Shown: positions 32,577 to 41,205, numbered from the stretch's first letter. The stretch: DNA of 64,000 nucleotides from Amycolatopsis methanolica 239 (GCF_000739085.1 NZ_CP009110.1:6324001-6388000), one strand, 5' to 3'. A program made the numbers and translations. The notes: generated by a model not told the origin, from the letters alone.

Positions 32577-33845
32577 GTGGTGTGCTCGGTGACCGTGACG
32601 GTCACCGAGGCACACCGCACCGTCGATGCCGTGTGGCGCATCGAGTCCGCGAAGCTGATCGCCGCGCTGACGCGCATGGTGCGCGACGTCGGGCTGGCCG
32701 AGGAGCTGGCGCAGGACGCGCTGGTGGCGGCGCTGGAGCAGTGGCCGTCCTCGGGTGTGCCGCCGAACCCGGGCGCGTGGTTGATGACGATCGCCAAGCG
32801 CCGCGCGATCGACCACTTCCGGCACCTGAAGATGGCGGAGCGCAAGCACGAGGAGATCGGGCTCGACCTGGAGACGACGCAGCAGGCGATCGAGGTCGAG
32901 CCGGACGAGGTGCCGGACGACCTGCTGCGGTTGATCTTCACGGCGTGCCACCCGGTGCTGAAGACGGAGGCGCGGGTGGCGCTGACGTTGCGTTTGCTGG
33001 GCGGGCTGACGACAGACGAGATCGCGCGTGCGTTCCTGGTGCCGGAGTCGACGGTGGCGCAGCGGATCGTGCGGGCGAAGCGGACGCTGGCGCAGAAGAA
33101 GGTGCCGTTCGAGGTGCCTGCCGGGCCGGAGCTGGCGGAGCGGCTGGGGTCCGTGCTGGAGGTCGTGTACCTGATCTTCAACGAGGGCTACTCCGCCACG
33201 GCCGGCGACGACTGGATGCGCCCCCAGTTGTGCGCCGACGCGATGCGGCTGGGGCGGATCCTGGCCGGGCTGGCGCCGCGGGAGCCCGAGGTGTTCGGGC
33301 TGGTGGCGTTGATGGAGTTGCAGGCGTCGCGGGCCAGGGCGCGGGTGACGCCGGACGGTGAGCCGATCCTGTTGCTGGACCAGAACCGGGCGAAGTGGGA
33401 CCGGTTGCTGATCGGGCACGGTCTGGCGGCGCTGGAGCGGGCGGAGAGCCTGTCGCCGGTGCGCGGACCGTACGTGCTGCAGGCGGCGATCGCGGCGTGC
33501 CACGCGCGGGCGGGTGCGCCGGAGGATACCGACTGGGAGCGGATCGCCGCGCTGTACGGGAAGCTGGCGGAGGTGGCGCCGTCGCCGGTGGTGGAGCTGA
33601 ACCGCGCGGTGGCGGTGTCGATGGCTTCGGGTCCCGAGGCGGCGCTGCCGTTGGTGGACGAGCTGACGGCCTCGCCGGTGCTCGCGAGGTACCACCTGCT
33701 GCCCACGGTGCGGGGCGACCTGCTCGCGAAGGTGGGGCGCCTGGCGGAGGCACGGGCGGAATTCGAGCGGGCGGCTTCGCTGACGCGGAACGCCCGGGAG
33801 CGGGATGTGCTGCTGGCACGGGCGAAAGCGACTGCTGGGGAGTGA
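32577..33845 (+). CDS. ECF-family RNA polymerase sigma factor with C-terminal extension (ECF42 type)
   Basis: A 422-residue sigma factor, much longer than a minimal ECF protein. The sigma-2 region is at about 20-90 (LAEELAQDALVAALEQWP, PGAWLMTIAKRRAIDHF), sigma-4 at about 130-185 (LTTDEIARAFLVPESTVAQR), and residues 190-422 form a TPR-like extension containing FNEGYSATAGDDW and LNRAVAVSMASGPEAAL. The extension is diagnostic of ECF42 and controls activity without a conventional anti-sigma factor. The start is uncertain (GTG 32577, 32580 or 32589). No anti-sigma gene is nearby, and the DGPF-domain gene precedes it. Confidence 0.92.
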   Translation: MVCSVTVTVTEAHRTVDAVWRIESAKLIAALTRMVRDVGLAEELAQDALVAALEQWPSSGVPPNPGAWLMTIAKRRAIDHFRHLKMAERKHEEIGLDLETTQQAIEVEPDEVPDDLLRLIFTACHPVLKTEARVALTLRLLGGLTTDEIARAFLVPESTVAQRIVRAKRTLAQKKVPFEVPAGPELAERLGSVLEVVYLIFNEGYSATAGDDWMRPQLCADAMRLGRILAGLAPREPEVFGLVALMELQASRARARVTPDGEPILLLDQNRAKWDRLLIGHGLAALERAESLSPVRGPYVLQAAIAACHARAGAPEDTDWERIAALYGKLAEVAPSPVVELNRAVAVSMASGPEAALPLVDELTASPVLARYHLLPTVRGDLLAKVGRLAEARAEFERAASLTRNARERDVLLARAKATAGE

Positions 33846-33937
33846 GTGGGGCTTTCGCGCTTTGCGGCTTCGGGGGTCGGTGGTTCGTCCGGAGTGGACC
33901 GTTTCGTCGCGACGCGACTGGCCCCCTCACGCGGCGA

Positions 33938-34299
33938 TGAATGGGCCGTTCATCGACCGCCGCTGCTGGCCTTCCGCGTGTGCGTGATTGAACGGACCAT
34001 TCATCGCTTCGCCGCTGGTCCAATGGTGCTTCGGTGAAGCGACGGGGCCGTTCATCGAGGAACCACCGGCGCGCCCGAGCGCGAAGGCATGAACGGACCG
34101 TTCATCAAGCCACGACATGCCCACCCACTCGCGAAGGCACGAACGGACCATTCATCAAGCCACCAGAAACCCCATCACCGATGCGTGAACGGTCCATTCA
34201 TCGAGGCTCCATCGGCCCACCCGAGCGCGAAGGCATGAACGGACCGTTCATCAAGCCACCAGAAACCCCATCACCGCCGCACCGAACGGGCCGTTCATC
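33938..34299. repeat. Array of eight palindromic repeats with about 50-bp period
   Basis: Eight copies of a near-palindrome, consensus TGAACGGACCGTTCATC, begin at about 33938, 33989, 34040, 34090, 34140, 34186, 34236 and 34283. Spacing is 51, 51, 50, 50, 46, 50 and 47 bp. The third copy has a degenerate left half, and a still weaker copy may lie near 33893. Copies 4-5 and 7-8 share long flanks (AGCGCGAAGGCA before, CCACCAGAAACCCCATCACC after), so part of the array arose by duplication of a unit of about 146 bp. No gene is supportable between 33846 and 34357. Function is unknown: operator array, repeat element or structured DNA are all possible. Confidence 0.85.
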
Positions 34300-34357
34300 A
34301 AAATCCGCTCCACCCGCTCCACCGCGAAAGCCAGCACAGCCGAACCGGACCGCGAAG

Positions 34358-34948
34358 CTAGAGCGAGCCCAGCCCGGCCTCCAGCAGATCGAACATCCGC
34401 GCCCCTGCCCGCCCCACCGCCTCCGCGACCACCGCCGCCGGCTCGCTGGCCGCCGTGCGCCGCAGCACCTCGTCGAACAGCAGGCGGTACACGCCGGCGA
34501 TCTGGGCCGCCGCGGCGCGCGCGGTGTCGGGGTCGAACTCCGCCAGCAGCGCCGTGGCCAGCGCCGTCTCCCGCTCCTCGTGCAACTCACGCAACCGGGC
34601 GAGCAGCGTCGGGCTCTCGACGACCATCCGGGCGAACTCCGGCCCCGAGAAACCGAGCAGCGCATCCCGGCGTTCGAGCCCCCCGAACCACGCCTCCCGG
34701 AAGACCGGCACCAACGGCCGGTCCCGCACCGCCGCCAGGCTCGCCACGAACGACTCGTGCACGTCGAAGACTAGGTCCTCCTTCCGCGGGAAGTGGTTGG
34801 TGACCGTCATCTTCGCCACCTGCGCCGCCTCCGCGACCTGCGCGATCGTCACCTCCTCGAAGCCCCGCGAGATGAACAACCGCGTCGCCGCGTCGGAGAT
34901 CGCCTGCCGTGTCCGCTGCTTCCTCAACCCGCGCTCCACGGAACCCAC
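34358..34948 (-). CDS. TetR-family regulator, divergent from mycothiol conjugate amidase
   Basis: A 196-residue regulator starting at GTG. The helix-turn-helix is at about 15-60 (FEEVTIAQVAEAAQVAKMTV, then TNHFPRKEDLV). The C-terminal part is a tetracyclin-repressor-like dimer and ligand domain. A 32-bp palindrome immediately upstream (34955-34986) is the likely operator, covering both its own promoter and that of the mca gene 56 bp away. It probably responds to an electrophile, antibiotic or mycothiol conjugate (inference). The gene ends beside the repeat array. Confidence 0.9.
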   Translation of the reverse strand: MGSVERGLRKQRTRQAISDAATRLFISRGFEEVTIAQVAEAAQVAKMTVTNHFPRKEDLVFDVHESFVASLAAVRDRPLVPVFREAWFGGLERRDALLGFSGPEFARMVVESPTLLARLRELHEERETALATALLAEFDPDTARAAAAQIAGVYRLLFDEVLRRTAASEPAAVVAEAVGRAGARMFDLLEAGLGSL

Positions 34949-34954
34949 CCTACG

Positions 34955-34986
34955 CTAGGCTTGACCTAACATTAGGTCGAACCTAG
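34955..34986. promoter_or_regulatory. TetR operator palindrome between tetR and mca
   Basis: Arms CTAGGCTTGACCTAA (34955-34969) and TTAGGTCGAACCTAG (34972-34986) match at 13 of 15 positions around a CA centre. It lies seven bases from the TetR start and 17 from the mca start, an arrangement that would let the repressor block both genes. Confidence 0.75.
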
Positions 34987-35003
34987 AGACCTGGAGACCC
35001 GAG

Positions 35004-35828
35004 ATGCGGCTCATGACCGTCCACGCCCACCCCGACGACGAATCCAGCAAGGGCGCCGCCACGATGGCGCGCTACGCCGCGGCGGGCGCGGACGTCCTGG
35101 TCGTCACCTGCACGGGCGGCGAGCGCGGCGACGTCCTCAACCCGCGCCTCGACACCCCGGAGGTCCGCGCGAACCTGCCCGAGATCCGCCGCCGGGAGAT
35201 GGCCCGCGCCAGCGAGATCCTCGGTGTGCGGCAACGGTTCCTCGGCTTCCGCGACTCCGGCCTCACCGACGACCCGCCCGCCGACAGCTTCGCCCGGCAG
35301 CCCCTCGGCGCCGCGGTGGACAGGCTCGTCGAGGTCATCCGCGAGTTCCGCCCGGACGTGCTCGTGACCTACGACGAGACCGGCGGCTACCCGCACCCCG
35401 ACCACATCCGCACCCACCAGGTCGCGGTCGCCGCGTTCGACGCCGTCGCCGGCACGCCGTGGCAGATCGCCAAGCTCTACTACCTCGCCACCCTCACCAA
35501 GGAGTGGTTCCAGGCCATGCACGACGCGCTCACCGCACGCGGCCTCGACTCCGGCATGGCCGAGGTCCTCGCCGAACTGCCGGACACCCGAACCCCGGTC
35601 ACCACGCGGATCCACTGCGCCGACCACTTCGACGTCCGCGACCGCGCCCTGCTCGCCCACGAAACCCAGGTCGACCCCGACCACCCGTTCCTGCGCCACC
35701 CGCGCGACGTCGAACGCGAGGTGTGGCCGACCGAGGACTACGTCCTGGCCCGCTCGCTGGTCCCGGCCGACCTGCCGGAGGACGACCTGTTCGCCGTGAT
35801 CACGGCTGCTGCGGCGGATCCAGCATGA
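35004..35828 (+). CDS. mca: Mycothiol S-conjugate amidase
   Basis: A 274-residue zinc amidase that cleaves mycothiol-electrophile conjugates to a mercapturic acid and GlcN-inositol, completing detoxification. The zinc motif AHPDDE (8-13) and the following SSKGAATMARY are typical of Mca rather than of the related deacetylase MshB, as are FRDSGL and the second metal motif YPHPDHIRTH. Its presence shows that the host makes mycothiol. Control by the divergent TetR gene is likely from the shared operator. The 3' end overlaps the convergent rhomboid gene by 29 bp. Confidence 0.93.
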   Translation: MRLMTVHAHPDDESSKGAATMARYAAAGADVLVVTCTGGERGDVLNPRLDTPEVRANLPEIRRREMARASEILGVRQRFLGFRDSGLTDDPPADSFARQPLGAAVDRLVEVIREFRPDVLVTYDETGGYPHPDHIRTHQVAVAAFDAVAGTPWQIAKLYYLATLTKEWFQAMHDALTARGLDSGMAEVLAELPDTRTPVTTRIHCADHFDVRDRALLAHETQVDPDHPFLRHPRDVEREVWPTEDYVLARSLVPADLPEDDLFAVITAAAADPA

Positions 35829-36459
35829 CCGTCGGATCCGCCGGCGCCGGCTCGACCTGCTTGCGCCGCCGCTCCCGGAACACCCAGCCGCCGACCACAC
35901 CCGACCCGAACCCGAACAGGTGCCCCTGCCAGCTGATGCCCTCCTCGGCCGGCAGCAGCGCGGTGAACTGGTAGGCGAAGCACAGCGCCATCACGAGCCC
36001 GATCACGATGTCGATCGGGCGCCGGTCGAACAAGCCGCGCACGATGATGTAGCCGAAGTAGCCCAGCACCACGCCGCTCGCGCCGGCGGTCACACCGTTC
36101 GGCGGCGACACCAGCCACACGCCGAGCCCGCTGCCGACCACGATCAGCGCCGTCACGCCGAGGAACTTCCGCACCCCGCGGTAGGCGGCGAGGAACCCGA
36201 AGATGAACAGCGGCCCGGAATTGCTTTCGATGTGCGCCCAGCTGAAGTGCAGGAACGGCGCGGTCAGCGCTTCGGGCAGCGAACTCAGCTCGCGAGCGCG
36301 GATACCGAAGTCGAAGCTCAGCGCGTAGCCGGTGGCCCAGTTGACGATCTGCACGATCCAGATGACGACGAGGAAGCCGACCATCACCCACAGCGCCTTG
36401 CGCGCCTCGGCGATCATGGCCTGGGCTTCGGCGCCACTGGGCAACGCGCGTTCCTTCAT
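35800..36459 (-). CDS. Rhomboid-family intramembrane serine protease
   Basis: A 219-residue membrane protein with six predicted spans. The catalytic pair is visible: Ser128 in GASGVV and His180 in WQGHLFGFGSG. HFSWAHIESN near 71-80 corresponds to the HxxxN segment of the family. Rhomboids cut transmembrane segments of other proteins inside the membrane. The hydrophilic N-terminus (MKERALPSGAEAQ) is cytoplasmic. It is translated two to five bases after the next upstream gene on the same strand, so the two membrane proteins are probably one unit. Natural substrate unknown. Confidence 0.88.
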   Translation of the reverse strand: MKERALPSGAEAQAMIAEARKALWVMVGFLVVIWIVQIVNWATGYALSFDFGIRARELSSLPEALTAPFLHFSWAHIESNSGPLFIFGFLAAYRGVRKFLGVTALIVVGSGLGVWLVSPPNGVTAGASGVVLGYFGYIIVRGLFDRRPIDIVIGLVMALCFAYQFTALLPAEEGISWQGHLFGFGSGVVGGWVFRERRRKQVEPAPADPTVMLDPPQQP

Positions 36460-36463
36460 CCGG

Positions 36464-37477
36464 TCAGGGTAATGGACTTGTCGGCGTTTCCCGGCGAATC
36501 CGGAGCGCGGACGCGAGCAGGGTGACCACGAGCCCGGCGGCGCCCCACACCACCAGCACGGTGATCGGACCGCCGGTCGCGTTCCCGGCGAAGCAGACCT
36601 TGTCGCGGATCGCCTTCGTGCCTGCGCCGTTGGGCAGCCAGTCGCCGATCGCGCGCCAGAACCGCGGCAGCAGTTCGGTCTGGTAGGCGCCGCCCGCGCT
36701 CGGGTTGCCGAGCACCACGAAGATCAGCACGGTGATGCCGACGCCGATCACGCCGAACAGCACCTGAAAGGCCATGGTGACGGTCGCCGCCGCGAAGGTG
36801 AGGGCCGCGCCGATCCACCACAGGGCCAGGAAGTGCCCGGTCAGCGCGCCGAGGACCTGGTCGACGACCAGCGCGCCGCCGAGCCCGGACACGATCGCGT
36901 AGGGCACCATCGCGGCGAGCCGGATCACCGTCCGGCGCAGCGTCGCGGGACGGGCGCCCTTAGCGATGCCGAGCGCGGCTGCGGCGAGATAGCCGCCGAC
37001 GAGCCAGCCGACGACCGCGTAGAAGGCGGTCAGCCCGCGGGCGTCACCGGCCTGCGGCGGGACGAGGTCCTGGACGACCGGGGCGCGGTTCTGGGCGGCG
37101 CCGAGTTCGGTGAAGACCTGCTCGACGGCAGTGGCGAGGGCCGGGCCCGCGGCGGTCGCGACCAGGAGGGTGCCCCTGTCGGCGAGGTAGGCCGCCGCCA
37201 CGTCGCGGTGGAGGACCCGCCGGCGCGGGTCGTCCGCGTCCGGGCTCGGTGACGCCTCGATGGGTGTGCCGTCGAGGGCCTTGATGCGGTCGACCGTCGG
37301 TTGTGGACCGACGACGGCGACGGCGACCCGGTGCGGCGACGGGCTGTGGAAGGCGCCGACGTAGGACAGGATGAAGCCGAGCTGCAGGAGCAGCACCCCG
37401 AGCACCAGCAGGACGGGCCGCGGGGCGATCACGTCCCGCAGATCGTGCGCAAAGCTCCGCGGTTCTTCGCTGGTCAT
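36464..37477 (-). CDS. Integral membrane protein, YhgE/Pip- or ABC-2-like
   Basis: A 337-residue protein; ATG 37477 gives the natural N-terminus MTSEEPRSFAHDLRDVIAPR. One span near 25-45 is followed by an extracytoplasmic domain of about 130 residues (VAVAVVGPQPTVDRIKALDG and so on), then five or six spans at the C-terminus. This layout resembles the YhgE/Pip and ABC-2 permease family used in export or phage-receptor-like functions, but no ATPase is encoded nearby. It shares a transcript with the rhomboid gene. The function is not assigned. Confidence 0.75.
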   Translation of the reverse strand: MTSEEPRSFAHDLRDVIAPRPVLLVLGVLLLQLGFILSYVGAFHSPSPHRVAVAVVGPQPTVDRIKALDGTPIEASPSPDADDPRRRVLHRDVAAAYLADRGTLLVATAAGPALATAVEQVFTELGAAQNRAPVVQDLVPPQAGDARGLTAFYAVVGWLVGGYLAAAALGIAKGARPATLRRTVIRLAAMVPYAIVSGLGGALVVDQVLGALTGHFLALWWIGAALTFAAATVTMAFQVLFGVIGVGITVLIFVVLGNPSAGGAYQTELLPRFWRAIGDWLPNGAGTKAIRDKVCFAGNATGGPITVLVVWGAAGLVVTLLASALRIRRETPTSPLP

Positions 37478-37609
37478 GGCCCGAACCTCGGCGCGGCAGG
37501 GCCCAGCCGCGCGGCGAGGATTCACTCGATCCCGCTGCCATGCACGACACGACCCCAGCCGGCGGCGAAAGCTCCGGCCAGCGCCACACGGCGGCACCGC
37601 CGCGGTGAA

Positions 37610-38923
37610 TCACTCGATTCCGGCGTCGTCAGGGCTCGAACGGGCCAGCGCGGCCAGCGTGTCCAATGCCCCGGCCAGTACGTCGATCCGCGGGGAGGCC
37701 AGTGCGAGCCGCACGGCGGTGGGGGCTCTGCCGGGGCTCACGGCGAACGCCACGGCCGGGGTGACGGCTATCCCGCGCCGCGCGGCGGCCGCCACGAAAG
37801 TCTCCGCCCGCCACGGCTCGGGCAGCTGCCACCAGCAGTGGTAGGCCCGCGGGTCCGACCGCACCTCGAAACCCGCCAGGCGCTCGGCAACCAGCTCCTG
37901 CCGCGCCACCGCGTCGGCGCGTTTGGCGGCCTCGATCTTCGCCAGCGTGCCGTCCGCCATCAGGCGCGTCGCAGCCGCCGTCGGGAACCGCGCCGCCGCC
38001 CAGCCACCCGAACGCACCGCCGCGGCCACCCGGTCGCGCAGGGCCGGCGGCGCCACCACGAACCCCAGCGTCAGCCCGGGCGCGAGCCGCTTCGAGAGGC
38101 TGTCCAGCACGACCGTCCGCTCCGGCGCGATCTCCGCCAACGGCGCCAGGTCCGGCCGCAGGAAACCGTTGATGCCGTCGTCGATCACCGGCAGGTCTCG
38201 CTCCCGCAACGCCTCGGCCAGCTCCGCCCGCCGCGCCGCCGGCATGGCCACGCCCAGCGGGTTGTGCAGCGCCGGCTGCAGGTAGACCGCGCGCAACCGC
38301 GGCGGCAGGTCCGGCACCACACCGTGCTCGTCCAGCTCCAACGGCACCAGCGTGACCCCGAGCCGCGCCGCGATACCCTTCACCACCGGGTACGTCAGCG
38401 CCTCGACGCCCAGCCGCTCCCCGGCCGGGACCAGCGCGGCCACCGCCGCGGCGATCGCCTGGCGGCCGTTGCCGGTGAACACCACGTCCGGCGCGGACGG
38501 CGCCCACCCACCCCGCGCCAGCACACGCGCGGCCGCCGCCCTGGCTTCCGCCGTGCCCGCCACCACGGACGGCCCCAGCCCCTGCTCCAGCAGGTCCGGC
38601 CGCAGCAACGGCCCGAGGCTCGCGGCGACCCACTCGGCTTGCTCCGGCAGGACCGGGAAGTTCAGCTCCAGGTCGACCGTCGCGGCCGCCGGTTCGGCCA
38701 GCGCCGACACCGGCTCCGGCGCCGCCCGGATGAACGTGCCCCGCCCGGTCTCGCCGACCGCGATGCCACGCCGGACCAGCTCGCCGTACACCCTGGCCGC
38801 GGTGGAGACCGCGATGCCGCGCTGCTGCGCGAACCGGCGCTGCGGGGGCAACCGGTCGCCCGGCCGGAGCCGTCCGGCGACGACATCTGCGGCGACGTCG
38901 TCCGCGATCGTCCGGTAGTCCAC
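37610..38923 (-). CDS. MocR-type regulator (GntR helix-turn-helix fused to aminotransferase domain)
   Basis: A 437-residue protein. GTG 38923 is chosen because GGAGG lies five bases upstream; a GTG two codons earlier would have almost no spacing. Residues 1-65 form a GntR winged helix (RLPPQRRFAQQRGIAVSTAA), and the rest is a fold-type-I aminotransferase with Lys278 in SLSKRLAPG for PLP. Such proteins sense PLP or amino compounds and usually control a divergent gene. Direct repeats in the adjacent intergenic space are the likely binding sites. The divergent alpha/beta-hydrolase gene starts 74 bp away. Confidence 0.92.
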   Translation of the reverse strand: MDYRTIADDVAADVVAGRLRPGDRLPPQRRFAQQRGIAVSTAARVYGELVRRGIAVGETGRGTFIRAAPEPVSALAEPAAATVDLELNFPVLPEQAEWVAASLGPLLRPDLLEQGLGPSVVAGTAEARAAAARVLARGGWAPSAPDVVFTGNGRQAIAAAVAALVPAGERLGVEALTYPVVKGIAARLGVTLVPLELDEHGVVPDLPPRLRAVYLQPALHNPLGVAMPAARRAELAEALRERDLPVIDDGINGFLRPDLAPLAEIAPERTVVLDSLSKRLAPGLTLGFVVAPPALRDRVAAAVRSGGWAAARFPTAAATRLMADGTLAKIEAAKRADAVARQELVAERLAGFEVRSDPRAYHCWWQLPEPWRAETFVAAAARRGIAVTPAVAFAVSPGRAPTAVRLALASPRIDVLAGALDTLAALARSSPDDAGIE

Positions 38924-38936
38924 CCACACCTCCAGA

Positions 38937-38970
38937 ATTGCACCGAGAGCAATATTTGTATTGCACCGAG
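38937..38970. promoter_or_regulatory. MocR operator candidates: two direct repeats
   Basis: ATTGCACCGAG occurs at 38937-38947 and again at 38960-38970, 23 bp apart, in the 73-bp space between the MocR and hydrolase genes. Direct repeats of this kind are typical MocR targets. The first copy also forms ATTGC-N7-GCAAT. Confidence 0.6.
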
Positions 38971-38996
38971 CATATCACCGGATCTACCGTCGGAGC

Positions 38997-39776
38997 ATGA
39001 CGATCGAGATCGGCTACGACGACAAGGGCTCCGGCCCGGCCCTCGTCCTGGCCCACGGCCATCCGTTCGACCGCTCGATGTGGCGGCCCCAGCTGGACCA
39101 CTTCAGCGCGCACGGCTGGCGAGTCATCGCGCCCGACCTGCGGGGTTACGGCGAGACCACCGTGGTGCCAGGCAAAACGCCGCTGGAGACCTTCGCCCGC
39201 GACCTGGCCGGCCTGCTCCACCGGCTCGACGTCGGCGAGTTCGTCCTGGGCGGGCTGTCCATGGGCGGGCAGATCGTCATGGAGTGCCACCGGCTCTTCC
39301 CGGAGCGGATCCGCGCGCTGGTCCTCGCTGACACCTCACCGCGCGCGGAGACCGCGGAAGGCAAGCGGAATCGCACCGATATGGCCGAACGATTGCTCCG
39401 AGAAGGGCTCCGGCCGTACGCCGACGAGGTGCTCACGAAGATGGTCGCGCCCGCCAACGTCGCCGCGATGCCGGACGTCGCGGAGCACGTCCACCGCATG
39501 ATGCGCTCGACCGCGCCGGAGGGCGCCGCGGCGGCCTTGCGGGGCCGGGCCGAACGCCCGGACTACGTGCCGACGCTGACCGCGGTGCGCGTGCCGGCGC
39601 TGGTGGTCGTCGGCGACCAGGACGAGTACACCCCGGTCGCCGAGGCGGAGTTCCTGCGTTCCCTCATCCCCGGCGCGGAGCTGGCGGTCATCGAAGGCGC
39701 CGCGCACATGCCGAACCTGGAACGGCCAGCGGAGTTCAATTCGGCACTGGCGAACTTCCTCGCGAAACTGGCCTAA
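38997..39776 (+). CDS. Alpha/beta-hydrolase fold enzyme
   Basis: A 259-residue hydrolase with a complete triad: Ser88 in GLSMGG, Asp near 209 in VGDQDEYTP and His near 237 in GAAHMPNLE. The HGHPFDRSMW oxyanion loop and the DLRGYG segment are typical of 3-oxoadipate enol-lactonase-like and haloperoxidase-like members. The ATG at 38997 has GGAG only two bases upstream; the frame has no better start. It is divergent from the MocR regulator, which probably controls it, and its stop overlaps the convergent MarR gene by four bases. Confidence 0.88.
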   Translation: MTIEIGYDDKGSGPALVLAHGHPFDRSMWRPQLDHFSAHGWRVIAPDLRGYGETTVVPGKTPLETFARDLAGLLHRLDVGEFVLGGLSMGGQIVMECHRLFPERIRALVLADTSPRAETAEGKRNRTDMAERLLREGLRPYADEVLTKMVAPANVAAMPDVAEHVHRMMRSTAPEGAAAALRGRAERPDYVPTLTAVRVPALVVVGDQDEYTPVAEAEFLRSLIPGAELAVIEGAAHMPNLERPAEFNSALANFLAKLA

Positions 39777-40237
39777 TCACCGCGACCGAGGTGGTGCTGG
39801 AACAGTTTCCGGCTGATCCGGCCGAGTTCGGCGAATTCGTCGTCAGTCAGCGGAGCCACCACGGATTCGTGCACGGCCCTACGGTATCCGGGCGCGAGGC
39901 GGTGGAGGAATTCGGCGCCTTCCGCGGTCAGCACCGCGTACAGGCCGCGGCGGTCGGTCGGGTGTTGTTCGCGCCGGACCCAGCCAAGCCCGGCCAGCCG
40001 CGTGATCCGGTAGTTCAGCCTGCTGCCCGGCGAGAACAGCACCGCCGCCAGCTCGCCCATCCGCATCCGGCGGTCCGGCGCGGCGTCCAGCCTGGTGAGG
40101 ATCTCGTATTCCGCATGGGAAATCCCGGCGTTTTCGTGCAGGTGGCGCTCGAGCGCGCGTTGCACGAGGGTCTGCGCGCCGAGGTAGCGCACCCAGGCCC
40201 GGAGCTGGTCATCGGACAGCCACCGGCTCTCCTGCAT
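39773..40237 (-). CDS. MarR-family regulator
   Basis: A 154-residue winged-helix regulator; ATG 40237 has GGGAGGG four bases upstream, and the much longer open frame before it is not coding. The winged helix spans about 45-105 (SHAEYEILTRLDAAPDRRMR, then VRREQHPTDRRGLYAVLT), with dimer helices at both ends. It may respond to phenolic or stress compounds. The gene lies convergent to the hydrolase gene and in line with the LysR/MFS unit, 59 bp downstream of it. Confidence 0.88.
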   Translation of the reverse strand: MQESRWLSDDQLRAWVRYLGAQTLVQRALERHLHENAGISHAEYEILTRLDAAPDRRMRMGELAAVLFSPGSRLNYRITRLAGLGWVRREQHPTDRRGLYAVLTAEGAEFLHRLAPGYRRAVHESVVAPLTDDEFAELGRISRKLFQHHLGRGD

Positions 40238-40296
40238 GGACCCTCCCAGTTGATCGGCAGGGCTGGAATATAACCGATGCCGCGCCGGGAAACGGG

Positions 40297-41196
40297 TCAA
40301 TTCAAGCAGCGCCGCACGTGACCCGGCACCAGAATCGCCTTGCGGCGGAGGATTTCGATGAACGCCGACACGACGGGATCGCCTCCCGGGCGCGTGTAAG
40401 CCGCCAATCGGCGTCGCACCGGCGGGTCCGGCCGCAGCAGGTGCGCGGCGAACCGCGGCGGCAGCACGTTCGCAGGCACCAGCGCCGGGCCGAGACCAGC
40501 GGCGGCCAGAGACGGCGCGGCGGCCGTCTGCTCGGTCCGCACGGCGGCGCGGGGCTGGAACCCGGCCGCCCCGCACACCTGGTCCAGCAGGTCGGCGAGA
40601 CCGTTGCCGGGCGCGTAGTGGACCCACTCCCGCTCGGCGAGGTCGGCGAGCCGGACCGTGGTCGCCGGGGCCACCGGATCGTCCGGGGGCACCACCACGA
40701 CGAACTCCTCCTCGCCGAGCGGATGCACCGGACCGTCCCAATCGGACGGTGCCGCCCCGACAGCGAGATCGGCCTGTCCCTGGGCCATCGCGGCGGCCAG
40801 CTCGTCGGCGTGCCGGTGCTCGAACAGCCGCACGTGCACGTCCGGATGGGCGCGCCGCCAGGCCTTGAGCACCGGCGGCAGCACACCGAGGCCCACCGAG
40901 TACAGGGTCGCCACCATGATCTCGCCGCACTGCAGCCCAGCCGCCTGCCGCGCGGCGGACACCGCCTTCTGCGCGGCCGCCAGCGTCGCCCGCGCGTGCG
41001 GCAGCATGGCCCGGCCCATCGGCGTCAGCCGCACCGACCGCGGCAGCCGCTCCAGCAGCGGCCCGCCGGTCGTCCGCTCCAGCGCCCGCACCTGGTGCGA
41101 CAGCGCGGGTTGCGTCACGTGCAGCAGCTCGGCCGCGCGCATGAATGAGCCCGCGTCGACGATGGTCACCAGGTACTCCAGCTGCCGCAGCGTCAT
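40297..41196 (-). CDS. LysR-family regulator cotranscribed with MFS exporter
   Basis: A 299-residue regulator; ATG 41196 gives MTLRQLEYLVTIVDAGSF. The helix-turn-helix covers residues 1-62 (FMRAAELLHVTQPALSHQVR), followed by the two-lobed effector domain. The gene starts nine bases after the stop of the MFS gene on the same strand, so it is probably expressed from the MFS promoter instead of diverging from its target, which is unusual for LysR genes. Effector not readable. Confidence 0.9.
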   Translation of the reverse strand: MTLRQLEYLVTIVDAGSFMRAAELLHVTQPALSHQVRALERTTGGPLLERLPRSVRLTPMGRAMLPHARATLAAAQKAVSAARQAAGLQCGEIMVATLYSVGLGVLPPVLKAWRRAHPDVHVRLFEHRHADELAAAMAQGQADLAVGAAPSDWDGPVHPLGEEEFVVVVPPDDPVAPATTVRLADLAEREWVHYAPGNGLADLLDQVCGAAGFQPRAAVRTEQTAAAPSLAAAGLGPALVPANVLPPRFAAHLLRPDPPVRRRLAAYTRPGGDPVVSAFIEILRRKAILVPGHVRRCLN

Positions 41197-41205
41197 GAGC
41201 ACAGT

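Noticed and set aside
33938-34299. Possible CRISPR array, because 17-bp repeats alternate with about 33-bp spacers
   Set aside because: Spacers are partly shared between copies, the repeats are true palindromes with varying left halves, and no cas gene is in the window.
34034-34774. Open frame through the repeats encoding MNGPFIKPPETPSP-like repeats
   Set aside because: It arises from the palindromes themselves, reads similarly on both strands, has no ribosome site and continues antisense to the TetR gene.
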